From Halicephalobus mephisto (Eukaryota; Nematoda; Chromadorea; Rhabditida; Panagrolaimidae), in the NCBI GenBank assembly GCA_009193035.1, contig SWDT01000063.1, positions 124,001-188,000 of the forward strand: DNA of 64,000 nt. The letters run 5' to 3'. The position numbers and the translations under genes were made by a program. How positions within the stretch are numbered: the stretch's first letter is position 1; each line of letters opens with the position of its first letter. Shown here piece after piece: positions 10,922-23,000 of the stretch. A model generated the notes under the pieces. The model made no database searches. It saw only the letters and a program-made list of their open reading frames with translations, and was not told where the DNA came from.

Positions 10922-13470
10922 TTATTTCGCAACTGCAGCGTTCACTGAAATATTTTATGATAATTGTTTACTACAAAATCGAAAATACTTACTCAAACAA
11001 GATCCACGACATTCAGGGAAAAATATGTGAGCAGTGGTTCTGGAGTACTCGCACATCCACCAAGCGGATTCGTCAGAGCAGCTTTTGAAAGGTACCTGGA
11101 CACATGAAAGTAGATTACTGGAAGCACTGAAACCATCAATAATAAACACTGTATAAATGACATAAACTATGTACAAAAATACCACATATTATATAATGTA
11201 TTAATATTTTAAAATAGTTCTGATGTATCGGGTCCATCATATTTTATGTACTGATACGTTAAATTGATATTTGTGTATTGTATATAATGTACCGATACAC
11301 TAAAATGGCTCTAATGTATCAGTACATTGAATGTAATTTACTAATACATTATGTTCAATTTATATATCCGATACATTAGAACTGTTTTGTGTATGTACAG
11401 GGATATATATAGAGATGATAAAGTTATGAAGATATATATAATGATGTAAAATCATAAAAATGTAGAGATAGAGTTATAGAAAAGTACGAAAAATAAATTA
11501 CGTTATATAATGTATCTATACATTGGAACGATTCTAGTGTATCGGATATATTATGTTCAATATATCTATACATTGAAATAATACATTTACACATCATGTT
11601 TAATTTATATAATGGTACATGGGAGCTATTTTTGGTGGGTATAACCGCCGTTTTTGCTTCGTGGGTCTTTTATAGTTTGAGGCTTTTGTAACGAAAAATA
11701 AATATCAGTGTTCCGCATTATCAAAGTTGGAAGTCACAGTTCGAGATCAAAATTTGGACCTTTCGTGCTGAGATAGTACTTGTGGATTTTTTCTCTTTCA
11801 AAAATCTGTTTTACTTATTTTGATAAAACTCGATGTTTGGATTTTTCGAATCACAACATGATTTATAAATCGTCTTAGTACGAAAATCGCTATTTTCCAT
11901 CTCGATCTTTGATCGTCAACTTCGGTAATACGGAACATGGATCGAAAGAAAACTTCGACAAGTTCCCTAAATCCTGTTTACTGTAGATGGAGATGAACTT
12001 ACTAGCAACGGCCTTGATCGTAGTCAGAGTCAAAATTGGTTCGGCATTGTTCAATAGCGGCTCTGCTGCTGTTCCATACCGAAGGAAAACAATTTTCATT
12101 CGAGATGAATGCTAAAGTTACATTAAATTTATTTTTATTTTTAGAGTTAACTGACATTGCATTCCAGCACCACAAGAGAACTGTAGTTGGCCATACAGAA
12201 TCTCCGTTCTCGTGGCAATGTAGTTACTGTAACCGTTAAGAAGGTAATACGAACGAGTCATGCAGGAATTCATCGAGATGTCCAAGCAGTCTTTGAAGAG
12301 GTTATATGCACTAAATCATGAACAGTAGAACTTGGATATAAGATACCCCCATTATAATATAGTAGAACTAGGATATAAGATACCCCCGTTATAATATATC
12401 TCTTGTTATAGCATATTGTGTGAATGAGTAAATTTGGTTAGTCTTTCAAATTTACCCCTGTTATAATACAGTAGAACTTGGATATAAGATATCCCCCGTT
12501 ACGATACAGTAGAACTGGGATATAAGATACCCCCATTATAACATATCTTTTGTTATATCATATTGTGTGAGTTTGGTTAGTTTGTCTTCAAATTTACTCC
12601 CGCTATAATATATCTTTTTTTATAACATACACTTTGCCCAGTTCCAAGGGGGTACCTTATATCCAAGTTTGACTATATAATAAAAAAAATAATTTTGAAA
12701 TTTTTTCGAACCAAGTTTTAAAGTTATAATAAAAGTGAAAATCAATTTTGTTAAATTTCATCTCAGTAAGATTTTTTTTAATTTTATAAAATTTTCACTA
12801 TGAAAAACAGAAATTAATTTTAGTCAAAAATTTTCTTAACGTGAATTTTTAGGATTTTTTAGTTAGAATTTTCCGAATATTAAAAATAATATTTTTATGA
12901 AATTATTTTAAAAAGAATTTTTACATCTTCTTAGCATTCCTATCGTAATAAAAAAAATTAAAATAACTATTTCTACTAAATTTTTAGAATTTTATAAAAT
13001 TATCCAAAAATATTAAAAATAATAAAATTAGAAATTTATTGTTTATTAAATTTTTTATTTTTTATGAAAATTAAAAATTATAAAAATTGTAAAGTAAAAT
13101 TCAAAAAATTAAAAATTATAAAAATTGTAAAATAAAATTCAAAAAATTTAAAATTATAAAAATTGTAAAATAAAATTTAAAAATTACGAAATCAATCAAC
13201 TTACTTGCAGACAGAAAAAAGTCCGTTGATGCCACCGTTCATGTACATGCTCTCGATGGCGGTACGGTAACAGAAGGGATCAGCGAAGATTCCAGATCCA
13301 TCACAAATAGATGAAGTGAAATTCAAGCTTCTTCTCATGTTTTTGTCACAACAAGACAAAACCGAAATGTCACAAGTTTCGTTTTGGGGTTTAGGACAGT
13401 TATTTTGACCCAAGCTCGGGGTTAAAGAAACACATATAACAACAACTATCAAGTAAATCGAAGTTGTCAT
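10922..13470 (-). CDS. Secreted cysteine-rich nematode protein (DUF19-like)
   Basis: Five exons join in frame: 13470-13205, 12310-12156, 12111-12003, 11126-10993 and 10944-10922, giving 228 residues. A signal peptide (MTTSIYLIVVVICVSLTPSLG) is followed by about 20 cysteines in patterns such as CDISVLSCC, FKDCLDISMNSC and FKSCSDES. The spacing and the AYNLFKDCLDISMNSC block recall the DUF19 (T20D4.11-like) family of secreted nematode proteins, in which Cys pairs hold a helical fold; the function is unknown. The long introns contain repeats: intron 1 carries a short inverted-repeat element (12323-12675) and intron 3 carries an A+T palindromic element (about 11170-11640). The last exon supplies only seven residues (MNAAVAK). 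Exon joins are my reconstruction; the family assignment is tentative. Confidence 0.72.
11170..11640 (+). repeat. A+T-rich palindromic dispersed element, copy 1
   Basis: This stretch, inside intron 3 of the cysteine-rich gene, is built from alternating phrases such as GTATCGGTACATTA and AATATATCTATACATTG. The part from about 11380 to 11610 reappears as a close reverse complement at about 50430-50690, including the unusual segments TGTATGTACAGGGATATATA and AGAAAAGTACGAAAAATAAA. Ends are poorly defined; the outer bases resemble imperfect inverted repeats containing ACAAAAA and its complement. No coding capacity is visible, so it behaves as a non-autonomous element. Confidence 0.75.
12323..12675 (+). 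mobile_element. Short inverted-repeat element, pogo/Tc1-type MITE-like
   Basis: The left end reads CAGTAGAACTTGGATATAAG followed by a run of C; the right end (about 12646-12675) is its inverted match, a run of G then TACCTTATATCCAAGTT. The left motif is repeated in the same orientation near 12362, 12470 and 12509, so the interior is a small array. A terminal CAGTRGAAC motif with TA-rich flanks is typical of pogo/Tigger elements. The element sits in intron 1 of the cysteine-rich gene, about ten bases from the acceptor of exon 2. There is no open frame. Confidence 0.6.
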
Positions 13471-14193
13471 TTTAACTGAAAATAAAAAAATTATTCAAAA
13501 TAAAAATCACGCTAAAACGAAAATAAATGATCTCATTTTTGGAAGACCATGTCTTGATTTTTCCCAATGATTGTTCAAGTATCTTCATTTTCAGCTTATC
13601 AGATTCTTCTTAATTGAATCGATTAAAGAATTCTGTCAAAGCCAATTTGCTTGGTTACTCCCAAAACTGTTATCATTAAGATACGGAATCAAACGAAAGG
13701 TCTTTGCTTTCCATTCACCGTGAATCCTGATATCATCTAAGTGCACTAATTCATGTAAAAATCTTCCAACTTACTGTAAATAAAAACATTAACAGGAAAT
13801 TCTAAAATTTTAAATTCATTTTTATAATTTTTAACATTAATTAATTCATGTAAAAATCTTCCAACTTACTGTAAATAAAAACATTTATCGAAAATTCTAA
13901 AATTTTTATCCATTTTTTATAATTTTTAACATTAATTAATCCATATAAAAAATTAATTTATTATAATCAATTTTAATAAACATTTAAAAATTATGATTTT
14001 TATAATTTTCACCATCGACAAATATATATATAAACCTTCAAATTTACTGCAAATACAAATCTTAATGGAAATTTCGGAAAAATTATCTTTTCTAATTTTC
14101 AAAATTAATAAATCCATATAAAAATCAAATTTATTTTAAGTACCAGTTTTAATAAAACTCTCGAAAACTACATTGATTTTTTACATATACTTT
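13471..14193. repeat. Spacer with about 100-bp tandem repeat
   Basis: Between the cysteine-rich gene and the nuclear receptor. From about 13747 to 14160 a unit beginning AATTCATGTAAAAATCTTCC, then ACTTACTGTAAATAAAAAC, occurs twice with high identity (near 13750 and 13848) and then in two more diverged copies. No gene is seen. The 5' part (13471-13740) must hold the promoter of the secreted gene, but no element stands out. Confidence 0.6.
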
Positions 14194-15974
14194 TTAATCC
14201 ACATCGAACAACAAATGTTCCGAAATTTGATCAAACGGTACAATTGAAAAAAGACGCATTAAAGTATAACTTTCTTGTAATGCAGACGCGGCTGAAACAA
14301 TGCCAGATATGGACAACAGTACATTTCCGAATCTTTCTTCGTAATTTTCATACTGGATATTTTGGTAATGTTGGAACAATCCCGAAATTACTTTGTTTTT
14401 TGTGTCTATGATAATTTTACGACTTTCTTCGGAAATAAAATATAAATTTTCTTCCGCATGATAGTGATTACCACAATTGAAGAGCATTATGATTTTCAAA
14501 GCACATAGTTCTTCTGGAGATAACTGTAATCTACGAAGAGGATATACAACTTCATCGATACACCGATTCGTCATTTCGGTGTATAGTTTATCCTGTCGCC
14601 ATTTTCGGTCTTCAGCAACGCATCTCTTGCTTTCTTCCGGCAAACTACTTACTTGACGTGGCATGCAACTTCTGAAAACCACAATTGATCAGAAATCATA
14701 CTGTTGTAGAAAAATTAAACTTGAGAATTTTTAAAATGTAAATTCTCGGAAATTAATTAAAACAAATTAGAAAAAAACAAAACGAGTCGACTTCGGTGTC
14801 AATTATGAGATTTATTATTTTTTACTTTCACTAATCTCTCTTCCTTTACGTGAGAATTTTAAAATTAAAATTATTATAAAAAATTAGGTTTTTATGAAAT
14901 TATTTCAATAAATATTTTTAGAAAATCCTAAAATTTAATTAAGAATCAATTTCGGAAGAAAATCACCAGATTTACTTTTTTGCATTTTCATCGATTTTCC
15001 TCTTTTCGCGGGAATTCAAAATTTTTAAAAAGTCTAATTATTTTATAAAAATAAATATTCTTACCCGTTGGATATGAACCAAACATCATCAACGTTGAGA
15101 CTAGCAGTGTAATATCCGTGTTCGAGAATCAGATGATGGACTGCAAATCGTTTCAGCAATGTTATCCGATCGGCTAACGGCAAAGACATGAAATTTGGCA
15201 AAGTTTGAGCCCATTCCATCATTGTGATCATTTCTACTTGAGTTACGGCAGAAATATCTGAGGCAAGCATCACGGGGAATTGCTCAGGAATCCACTGCAA
15301 AAAATTATATATAATTTAAAATTAAAAAAACATACATTTGGATTTTTAGAAAGTTTTGATAGTTTTTTTGCTTCTGTTTTTGTTCTAATTATTTCGAACT
15401 TTTTGGCTCTTATAGCTGCATCAGAAACAGTCAGCTTCTGAATCAGCTTCAGAAATTCGCTACGTGATTCGCCATATCCAGGACTCGAGTCAAACTCCGT
15501 TCCTGGTTGGTAGTCACTATTTGAGTTCGTCGAGGTCTTCCTGTTATCTGCGAATCTTCTACATCCAATCAAATCCCTCCTCGGCTGGAGAGCTTCCTTG
15601 GACATCCCGATATCGAGGCATTTTTTATATCGACAAGCACGGCACATTTTGCGGACTGAAATTTCCTGTTCGCAAGACCCTGGACGTCTGCATTTTGTGT
15701 CTTGTCTTTGAATTACAGCTCTGAAATGATCAAGATAGAAAATAGATATATGAAAACAGAATTCACCGTCGGAAAAAAGTTTTACATCCAGCACAACACG
15801 GCTGGACTCCGTAATGCTTGCCAGTGGCGTCTGCAAATGTTATAACTCATTAATTTCCATCGAATATAGTCTAAAACCGACCTTCATCGCATATTAAACA
15901 AGGACCGATAACTTCTGAAAAATAAATTACATGAAAAAACAAAAAATATATAACAAACCTTTATTTGCCATCAT
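14194..15974 (-). CDS. Nuclear hormone receptor (supplementary nematode NHR)
   Basis: Six exons (15974-15959, 15914-15882, 15830-15767, 15720-15336, 15294-15065, 14671-14194) encode 401 residues. The DNA-binding domain occupies residues 11-77: first finger CLIC (11-14) with the second pair CAGC (29-32) and the recognition helix start KTFFRR, second finger C48, C54, C64, C67 in a MCRACRYKKC context, then CLDIGM. A Ser/Thr-rich hinge (about 80-150) leads to an all-helical ligand-binding domain (about 190-401) ending SIVPFDQISEHLLFDVD. It should act as a nuclear DNA-binding transcription factor with an unknown ligand. One oddity: GVQPCCAGCK is one residue longer than the usual GVxSCxGCK, with an added adjacent Cys. 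The first coding exon is only 16 bases and begins with two ATGs. I do not assign an nhr number. Confidence 0.9.
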
Positions 15975-16651
15975 CGGGACGCAATTCTGGAGCGTTTAGC
16001 TCCTTGAGAAACACAAAAATGAATTTATTCAAATTTGACAATCGATCACGAATACTAAAATAAAATTGAAACGACAACCATCAGTAATAATTTTCAGAGC
16101 TTTAAAACAAGGAGAACGGCTGTCCTCGTGATAGAAATTGATTGTTCTTTGCAGTTTGCTTTCGCTCTCCAAGGTTTCCTTTTTGTTTACGCATGAAATC
16201 TCCACATTACCAATCTCAAAAATAATATTATTACAAAAATTAAAAATCAACAATATTTAAACACGAATTTCCAGAAGTTAAAAAATCCCAAAAATATCGA
16301 TTTTTGATAATTTTTCAATTTTTTGGATTCTGGAATGTTTTAAAAAATTCTGTAAGATTCTAGAAAATTCCAGAGGTTTCGACGAAATTCTAGTTGAATT
16401 ATTATAAAAATTAAAAAATATTTTTACAAAATAGTCTCGAAGCGAATTTTTTTGGTTTTCGAAAAAGTAGCTTACGTGACAATTTTGGTTTTGCGTGATG
16501 ATTGTAATTTTACACAAGTTTTAAATATTCTGCTTGAATCAATCAAAAAATTAAATTTAAATTATATAGGACACAAATCATAGTATTTTAAAATATTAAA
16601 ATAAATATTTTCACGAAATAGTCTCGACACGAATTTTTAAGTTTTCAAAAA
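15975..16651. other. A+T-rich spacer upstream of the nuclear receptor
   Basis: No convincing exon. A minus-strand frame at 16253-16029 is open, but without supporting splice sites or homology. From 16320 to 16400 there is a GAA/TTC-periodic stretch including TTCTAGAA at 16358-16365. Confidence 0.45.
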
Positions 16652-17451
16652 AGAGTGAGGGGATGTAATTTCTGTCACATTTCGCCCAAAATGGCGAACC
16701 TTGATATTTCTCTTTTTTTAATGTCAGCGCCACAGATTTCTTAGTTTTTGGAATTATTTACTATTAAATCTACTTCTTTTCGTTGTTGCTTAATTATTAC
16801 AATATATTTTACAATTTTCTCCATCTTCGTACTTAGTAATAATCATTTAGATGCGTTTTTACAAAAAAATAATATATCCAATTATTATTGTAGATCTATT
16901 GAGTTGCAAAATTATGGTTTGCAGTAGTTTCATATATCAGTTTAGGAGTTTAAGTTAAAAATCATGTCTCTAGTGATAGAACTTGAGTACCTTTTAGTGA
17001 ATTATGTCTAAATTTGAATCAAAGGTTTGAAAAAAGCTCAAAATATATAGCCATGAACTTAACTATTTTAGTTATATCCTCCTATATCACTAACAAGCAT
17101 TAGATAAAATGACCAACTGTTCGGAACTACTATTCATTACTTTATTACAATTACGGCAATTGATAGATTCATAAAATTCTTTTTAAAATACTGATATAAT
17201 ACATTATAACTCATAGTTTAAGACAAATTTAATAATACTGATGTGGAAAGTGAGTCTTTTCTATTTCTAAATGCTCTATCTATCATAAAAAGATGTTAAA
17301 AATTAATTTTCATCAATAATTTGAAAAAAAAGTTAAAAATCACTGAAAATAAGATTTAAATAGTCCTAACATTAAAAAATGAGATATCTCAAAGTTTGCT
17401 ATTTTGGGCGAATTGGCGAAATCTGACATAGATTATCGTCTCCTCACCTCT
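16652..17451 (+). mobile_element. 800-bp element with long terminal inverted repeats
   Basis: The left end (AGAGTGAGGGGATGTAAT, then TGTCACATTTCGCCCAAAAT) and the right end (about 17380-17451) are inverted copies of each other over about 70 bases; the right end, read on the minus strand, runs AGAGGTGAGGAGACGATAAT, then TCAGATTTCGCC and CGCCCAAAAT. The interior is A+T-rich with no open frame. This is the structure of a non-autonomous DNA transposon. I could not define a target-site duplication with confidence. Confidence 0.72.
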
Positions 17452-19370
17452 GAAAAGAACCTATGGAAGAAATTAATTTTATTTGATGGTTTTGATTTCA
17501 TAGAACTTTATGGTTAATATTTTTGACATTTTTCAGTTAGAAGAATTTGGGAACTCCTGAATGAGGGTAGCACAGAGTACAGAACCCTATATCCTTCCTC
17601 GGGGCTAGGTTCCATCAGAGTTATTGATCTTATACTTTCGAATCAAATTTTCTAATATATCTGAAACTAATTCGAGTTCGAAAGTCGAAAAAGCCGAATT
17701 CAAACTGAATTATTCAATATCAAATTCGAGGACTTTGAAAACTCAAGAGCTCTGGTTTTTACATATTAAGGCACTCATGGATATCGAGAAAGACATAATT
17801 AACGAGAACAACCGCCGATGGCAGATTACTTTACTTGTAACGAGTATCTTCCACATGTGTGTTTTCTGACGTCGAATAGTGTCTAAAAGTGCATTTTTTC
17901 GATTTTACGACAATAGAATGAATTTCTTTTTTAATTTATTTCACAGTGATGATCTGATATCACGTGGAATGATTTACAATCGTTTCTTATTACACTGCTT
18001 TGCTGAGAACGAATTTTGAATAACTTGTTCATCGACTGGACGCGCGAAATACATTTAAAAAAGAAACAAAAATGGAAAAACTGACTGATAACCTGCAAAT
18101 TGAACCAACAATATTGATTGGAGAGCAATAAATTAAGTAAACTGGTGGAAGACCAACAGGTCCCGATCACGACAACAAGTACCTTCCATCTTTGTCTTGG
18201 AGCGAGCTGATTAGGAAGACGTTTGATTGATCACCGCGACGGACAGTATCCTCGACAATCAAAAAGAGTGATTATGTATTGCGCACTCAACGTTCTCGGT
18301 GATAATGTTGAAATATTTCATGGTGATTTTCGTTATAAAACCCATTTGTTGATTGATTGGAATTGATTCACTCGTCTTAACGAAGATTTCTGTTTCAAAA
18401 ATTTTTTTTTGATGAAGATTTTGGGAAATATTTTCCTCATTTTTCGACAAATGTACAATTAACCCCGAGGCGGACCTTCATTACAGCGATTCTGAAACCA
18501 CGTGGTTTCGATTAAGATGATTAAAATGTCAGAATCGTGTGCAATAGATATTTCGAAATTTATCTTTTTCCACGGTACAATCCCTAATTATTATTTTTTC
18601 CGTTTTTATCTTTAATTTTCACTATTATCGATCGAAAAAAAGACAATACAGGTCCTTAAAGAATACAATAGAAGACTGCCACGATGCCAAAGGTTAATTT
18701 TCTTCGATAAGCTTCTTTTGAGAGGGCGATGGAAGGGGTCGTTGAATTAGGGACAATCGTACGCGGTTCCTTTGTTCAGGATGATAGCAGTCATGCCATT
18801 TAGGCTATCCTGAATGGTTTAATCAATCCTAAAAAATAACTTTTTTAATTGAAGTTCTGTAGTCTTTCAGAATTTTTTAAAAATTTTAAAAATGAACATT
18901 TAAAATTGGAAGGTTCTAAAAAGTCCCAAAAATCACTCCCGAGTCTATTTCGTAACTTTTTTATTTATGTTATTAGAACCAGAAAGTTCTGAAATTTCTT
19001 AATTAGATAATTCCAAACATTTCTGATTTCTGATTTTTGTGATTTTATCATTTTAAAGTTGTACAAATTTGTTTTAAAAGAATTTCGTGAAAATAATAAT
19101 TCTTAATTTTTGCAACATTACGATAGAAAAATTTTAAAAATTATTGTTAAAAAAATTCAATATTTTTTATTTTTTATTTCTACAATATTATAATTCTATA
19201 AATACCTGAAAATCCGTCTAAAAATAATTTTATAATTTTCTATTTTTAATTTTTGTAATAATACAACTAAAAAATCTCAAAAATTTGTGTTAAAAATTTA
19301 ATAAAAATGATTTCTAATTTTTACAATAGTAGGAGTTTTTAAAATCTTAAAAATTCATTTTGAGACCATT
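17452..19370. other. Intergenic DNA, no supportable gene
   Basis: An open frame at 17624-17869 (+) and others here lack splice or homology support. A 12-base imperfect hairpin (TTCAGGATGATAGC at 18775-18788, paired with GGCTATCCTGAA at 18803-18814) lies in a G+C-richer patch around 18700-18830. The remainder is A/T runs. Confidence 0.45.
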
Positions 19371-19745
19371 TCGTAATAATTTTTATTTTTTAATTACTGC
19401 AATAATACAACTAAAAAATTGTAAAAATTCATGTTAAAAGAATTTTATAAAAATATTAATTTTTAAAAATTATTTCGTAATAATTTTTATTTTTTAATTT
19501 ATGTAATAATACAACTAAAAAATTTCAAAAATTCATGTTAAAAGAATTTTATAAACATATTAATTTTTAAAAATTATTTCGTAATAATTTTTATTTTTTA
19601 ATTACTGCAATAATACAACTAAAAAATTGTAAAAATTCATGTTAAAAGAACTTTATAAAAATATTAATTTTTAATTTTTGCAATGATAAAATTTATAAAT
19701 TTTTAAAAATTATTTCATAATAATTTTTATTTTCTAATTACTGTA
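19371..19745 (+). repeat. Tandem repeat, about 105-bp unit
   Basis: The phrase TCGTAATAATTTTTATTTT occurs at 19371, 19474 and 19579 and, with one change, at 19714; the intervening ACAACTAAAAAATT and ATTCATGTTAAAAG phrases repeat in step. Spacings are 103, 105 and 135 bases. It lies upstream of the STAT gene and has no coding sequence. Confidence 0.8.
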
Positions 19746-20062
19746 ATATTGTAATCATTGTTTTTGGTTAAAATTTGCTTTATTTGCATGTTTTATCTTA
19801 TTTTCGAGATTCCAACATTTCTTCAATCTTTGACTTTGGTTATCAATAAAGAAAACATTTCATCATGTTCTGTCACCATCGCGCGACCTCTCGAGAAAAA
19901 ACACGTTGCTTCCGGCAAAATAATTCTCGATTTAAATTCTTTAATCTATTTTAAATTTAGGAACAATTGATGATTTTCGGAGACTGTTAATGATATTTAT
20001 CCATTATGGTCACTTTCTGCCAACCTGTTCCTCATTCATCAACGACAACTTTGGCGATAAAA

Positions 20063-23000
20063 ATGAATAAACAGTCTCCACTCGCGCAGTTCGTGATTGA
20101 TGCTTATGAATTTGTAAGTTATTATTTTAAAAATGAAAAGTATTACAATTAAATAAAGAAATATTTTGCAATTTCTAAATTCCTACAAAAAAATTAAAAA
20201 ATAAAAAATTTTAGAATTTTTTTGAAATAATTTTACAAAAATTTAAAATTTTAATTTTTATAATAATATCGATTTTTAAATTATTGTGAAAAAAAAATTA
20301 AATTTTATAATTTCAGAAATCAATTTTTTCTGATTTTTGGAATTTCTTAATTTTTAGATTTCAAAAAAAGTTTAACAAATTTTTTTTATGATTTTATGAT
20401 TTTTTAGTTAATAATTTTTCACCGGGTTAAACGTCCAACTGTTTTGAAAGACCTCAAAAATGCAGAAAATACAAGTGAAATGACAGAAGAAAAACGGATG
20501 GATCTTCTTGTTAGATCCATGTGGAGGATACTTGCTGAAGTTGATCCGAGAACGAATGCTCTTAATGGTCGGTCTTACTGTAACTGATAAGTTGAAAAAA
20601 ACGAGATTTCAGAATTGAACGCTTTGGTTTTCATGGAAGAATGGTCAATAATAACATGGGGTATTTTGAATATTATTCCTAGAATTTATCCTTCGATGAA
20701 CACTGATAATCCGTCAAATTTCGAAACAAAACATTTCTTAGATAAAATTAATCTGGCTTTAATGGCCTTGATGACAAAAACGAATAATGTAAATGTCAGT
20801 TCTATTCCGATTGAATTTTCTGGATTATTTCGACAACTCCATCAGGAAATGACAAATCTACTTTTGTTGACGGAAAAATGGTTCAATTTAGGGATAGATT
20901 GGCCCAAGTTCAGCGATGATTTGAATTTTTTTGAACAAAAACTCGCTGAATTTTTGGATATCCATAAGAAATTTAGTCGGCAGGTACAATTTCGAAAATT
21001 ACATTATTATAAATTTAATTTTGATTTTTATTTTAGTATAGTGAGAAACTATGGCAAGAAATGAGAGCAGAACAAGTACAAAAAATGACCCGATATGCCT
21101 ATGATTACAAAGGATTCACCGACAATACGACTCATTTCTATTCCATCATGAGTTACTTCTTAGGAGTCGTAGCTGCTAGGATTCAGATCTGTCGTTATGA
21201 TTTTACTGTGAAGTTGATGAAAAATGATCAAACGGATATATTTAAGCCACTTTTGAATTCAGTTTTCCATGCAGTTGAAGTCTTACTGAGTGATTCTATA
21301 ATTTGTCTGGAACCTACACAGAATGCGATTCTCGTCACGAATAACCTTTTTCCGATGAAGATAGCTTCATTATGCAAAATGTCGACTTTTAAAACTTTTT
21401 CGATTCAGATAGTTTCTGAAGAAGTGGCTTCTCAGATCCAACAAGAAATGCGACGCAGAAAACTGTCTTCTAGACCTTCTCCGATTGGGAATTCTCTCTC
21501 TGCAGCTCTTCTTGCGATGAAACCGGCTTCTGGAGTCAAACGAAACAATGCAACTGCGAACGATGGAGGAGGTAACACAGCTCATAAGAAATCAGACGTC
21601 AACAGCAAAGAGTGGATCAGTATTGAACCTTTACTAGATAGTGAAAATTGTCACTGGTTAGCTAGTTATCCTCATCTGCTTTGTACGACCAGACAGAAGG
21701 ATGCCTTGTTGGACTCACGATCAGGAGGTCAGACAGGAAAACGTCCGTTATTTTATTTCCACGTAAAAGCTGAAGCATTCAGTCCAACAGGAGACACTTA
21801 CAGTATACATACATTATCTATGCCGTTTTCCATTGCCACGAGAAGAAATCAAGATTGTCAAGTCCAAAGAATGATGAGTTCCTACACAGCTACGTGTTTC
21901 TGGCTGTACGGTACCAAGATGATCGACGGATTACTGTTGCAGTGGCTCGAAACTGGGATTTCATGGGAACAATTCAAACACCTATATTCGATGTATTTTT
22001 CGATGAATGCTGAAGTTAGACGTCCTCTATCTGAACATGACTTGGATATTCTGAAATATAAACTTCATTGCGAAGACTGTAGAGACAGTAAGACATTAGT
22101 CAAAGTTTTTTAATATTGCTTTTTTCCAGGCAACAATACGATCAAAAAAGGCGATGTTCAATGTACGTTTAAAAACGTCCTTTGTCCTCATCTCCATTAC
22201 GTCTTCAAGAACGTAGATATGCGATTCAGTGTCTGGAGAGGGATGCTTGAATTGCTACATTTGTTCAGCGATCAAAAAACCGATGTGAAGCACTTTTGGG
22301 AAAATGGGGTCTTGTTAGGATTCTTGGACATCAAAGACGTGAATCAGATTCTCGAACGGGTAGGAACCAATGCCATGGTCGTCTACTTGTCGTTCGTTGT
22401 TGGTGGTTGTATCTGCATGAGTATTAATTCGAATGGACAAGTCCTCCACTTAGAACCTCTTGATTTAAAAAGGTTACAATCCAAACCTTTGAACGACTAC
22501 TTGAAGGACATTGTCAGGGCCGAGAAGGTGAGATTCTGAGTCAAGGTCAAGACTAACCAGTATTTCAGATTGAGATCTTTCTGAACGTCCATCGAGAATG
22601 GATGGAAACTTCTCGAATGCCCACCGTAGCCCAGGATCCAGATGACGTCAACTGTCAATATAAGGAAATCACATCGAATATAATGCATAGTGACATTGTT
22701 TCCAAGGAAGAAATACTCAAGTACACTCCAATGAGAATAGCAGTAGTTACCTGCAAAGAACAGGAACAATTACCCGCTGAGGCCCAATACAGCTACGAAG
22801 AAAACGTAAAAATTTTATTCAAATTACTCAATACTAGAGTTCTGTAGAAAGTTCTAGAATCCTGTGGAAATATATTAGATTTTTAAAACCTTTGAAAATC
22901 CAGTTGAAGATTCTAAAATCTTCTAGAATGTCTTTGTGAAGTTTTCTAGAACCCAACAGAAGCTTTTAGAATCTTCCGAAATTCAATAGAAAATTCTAAA

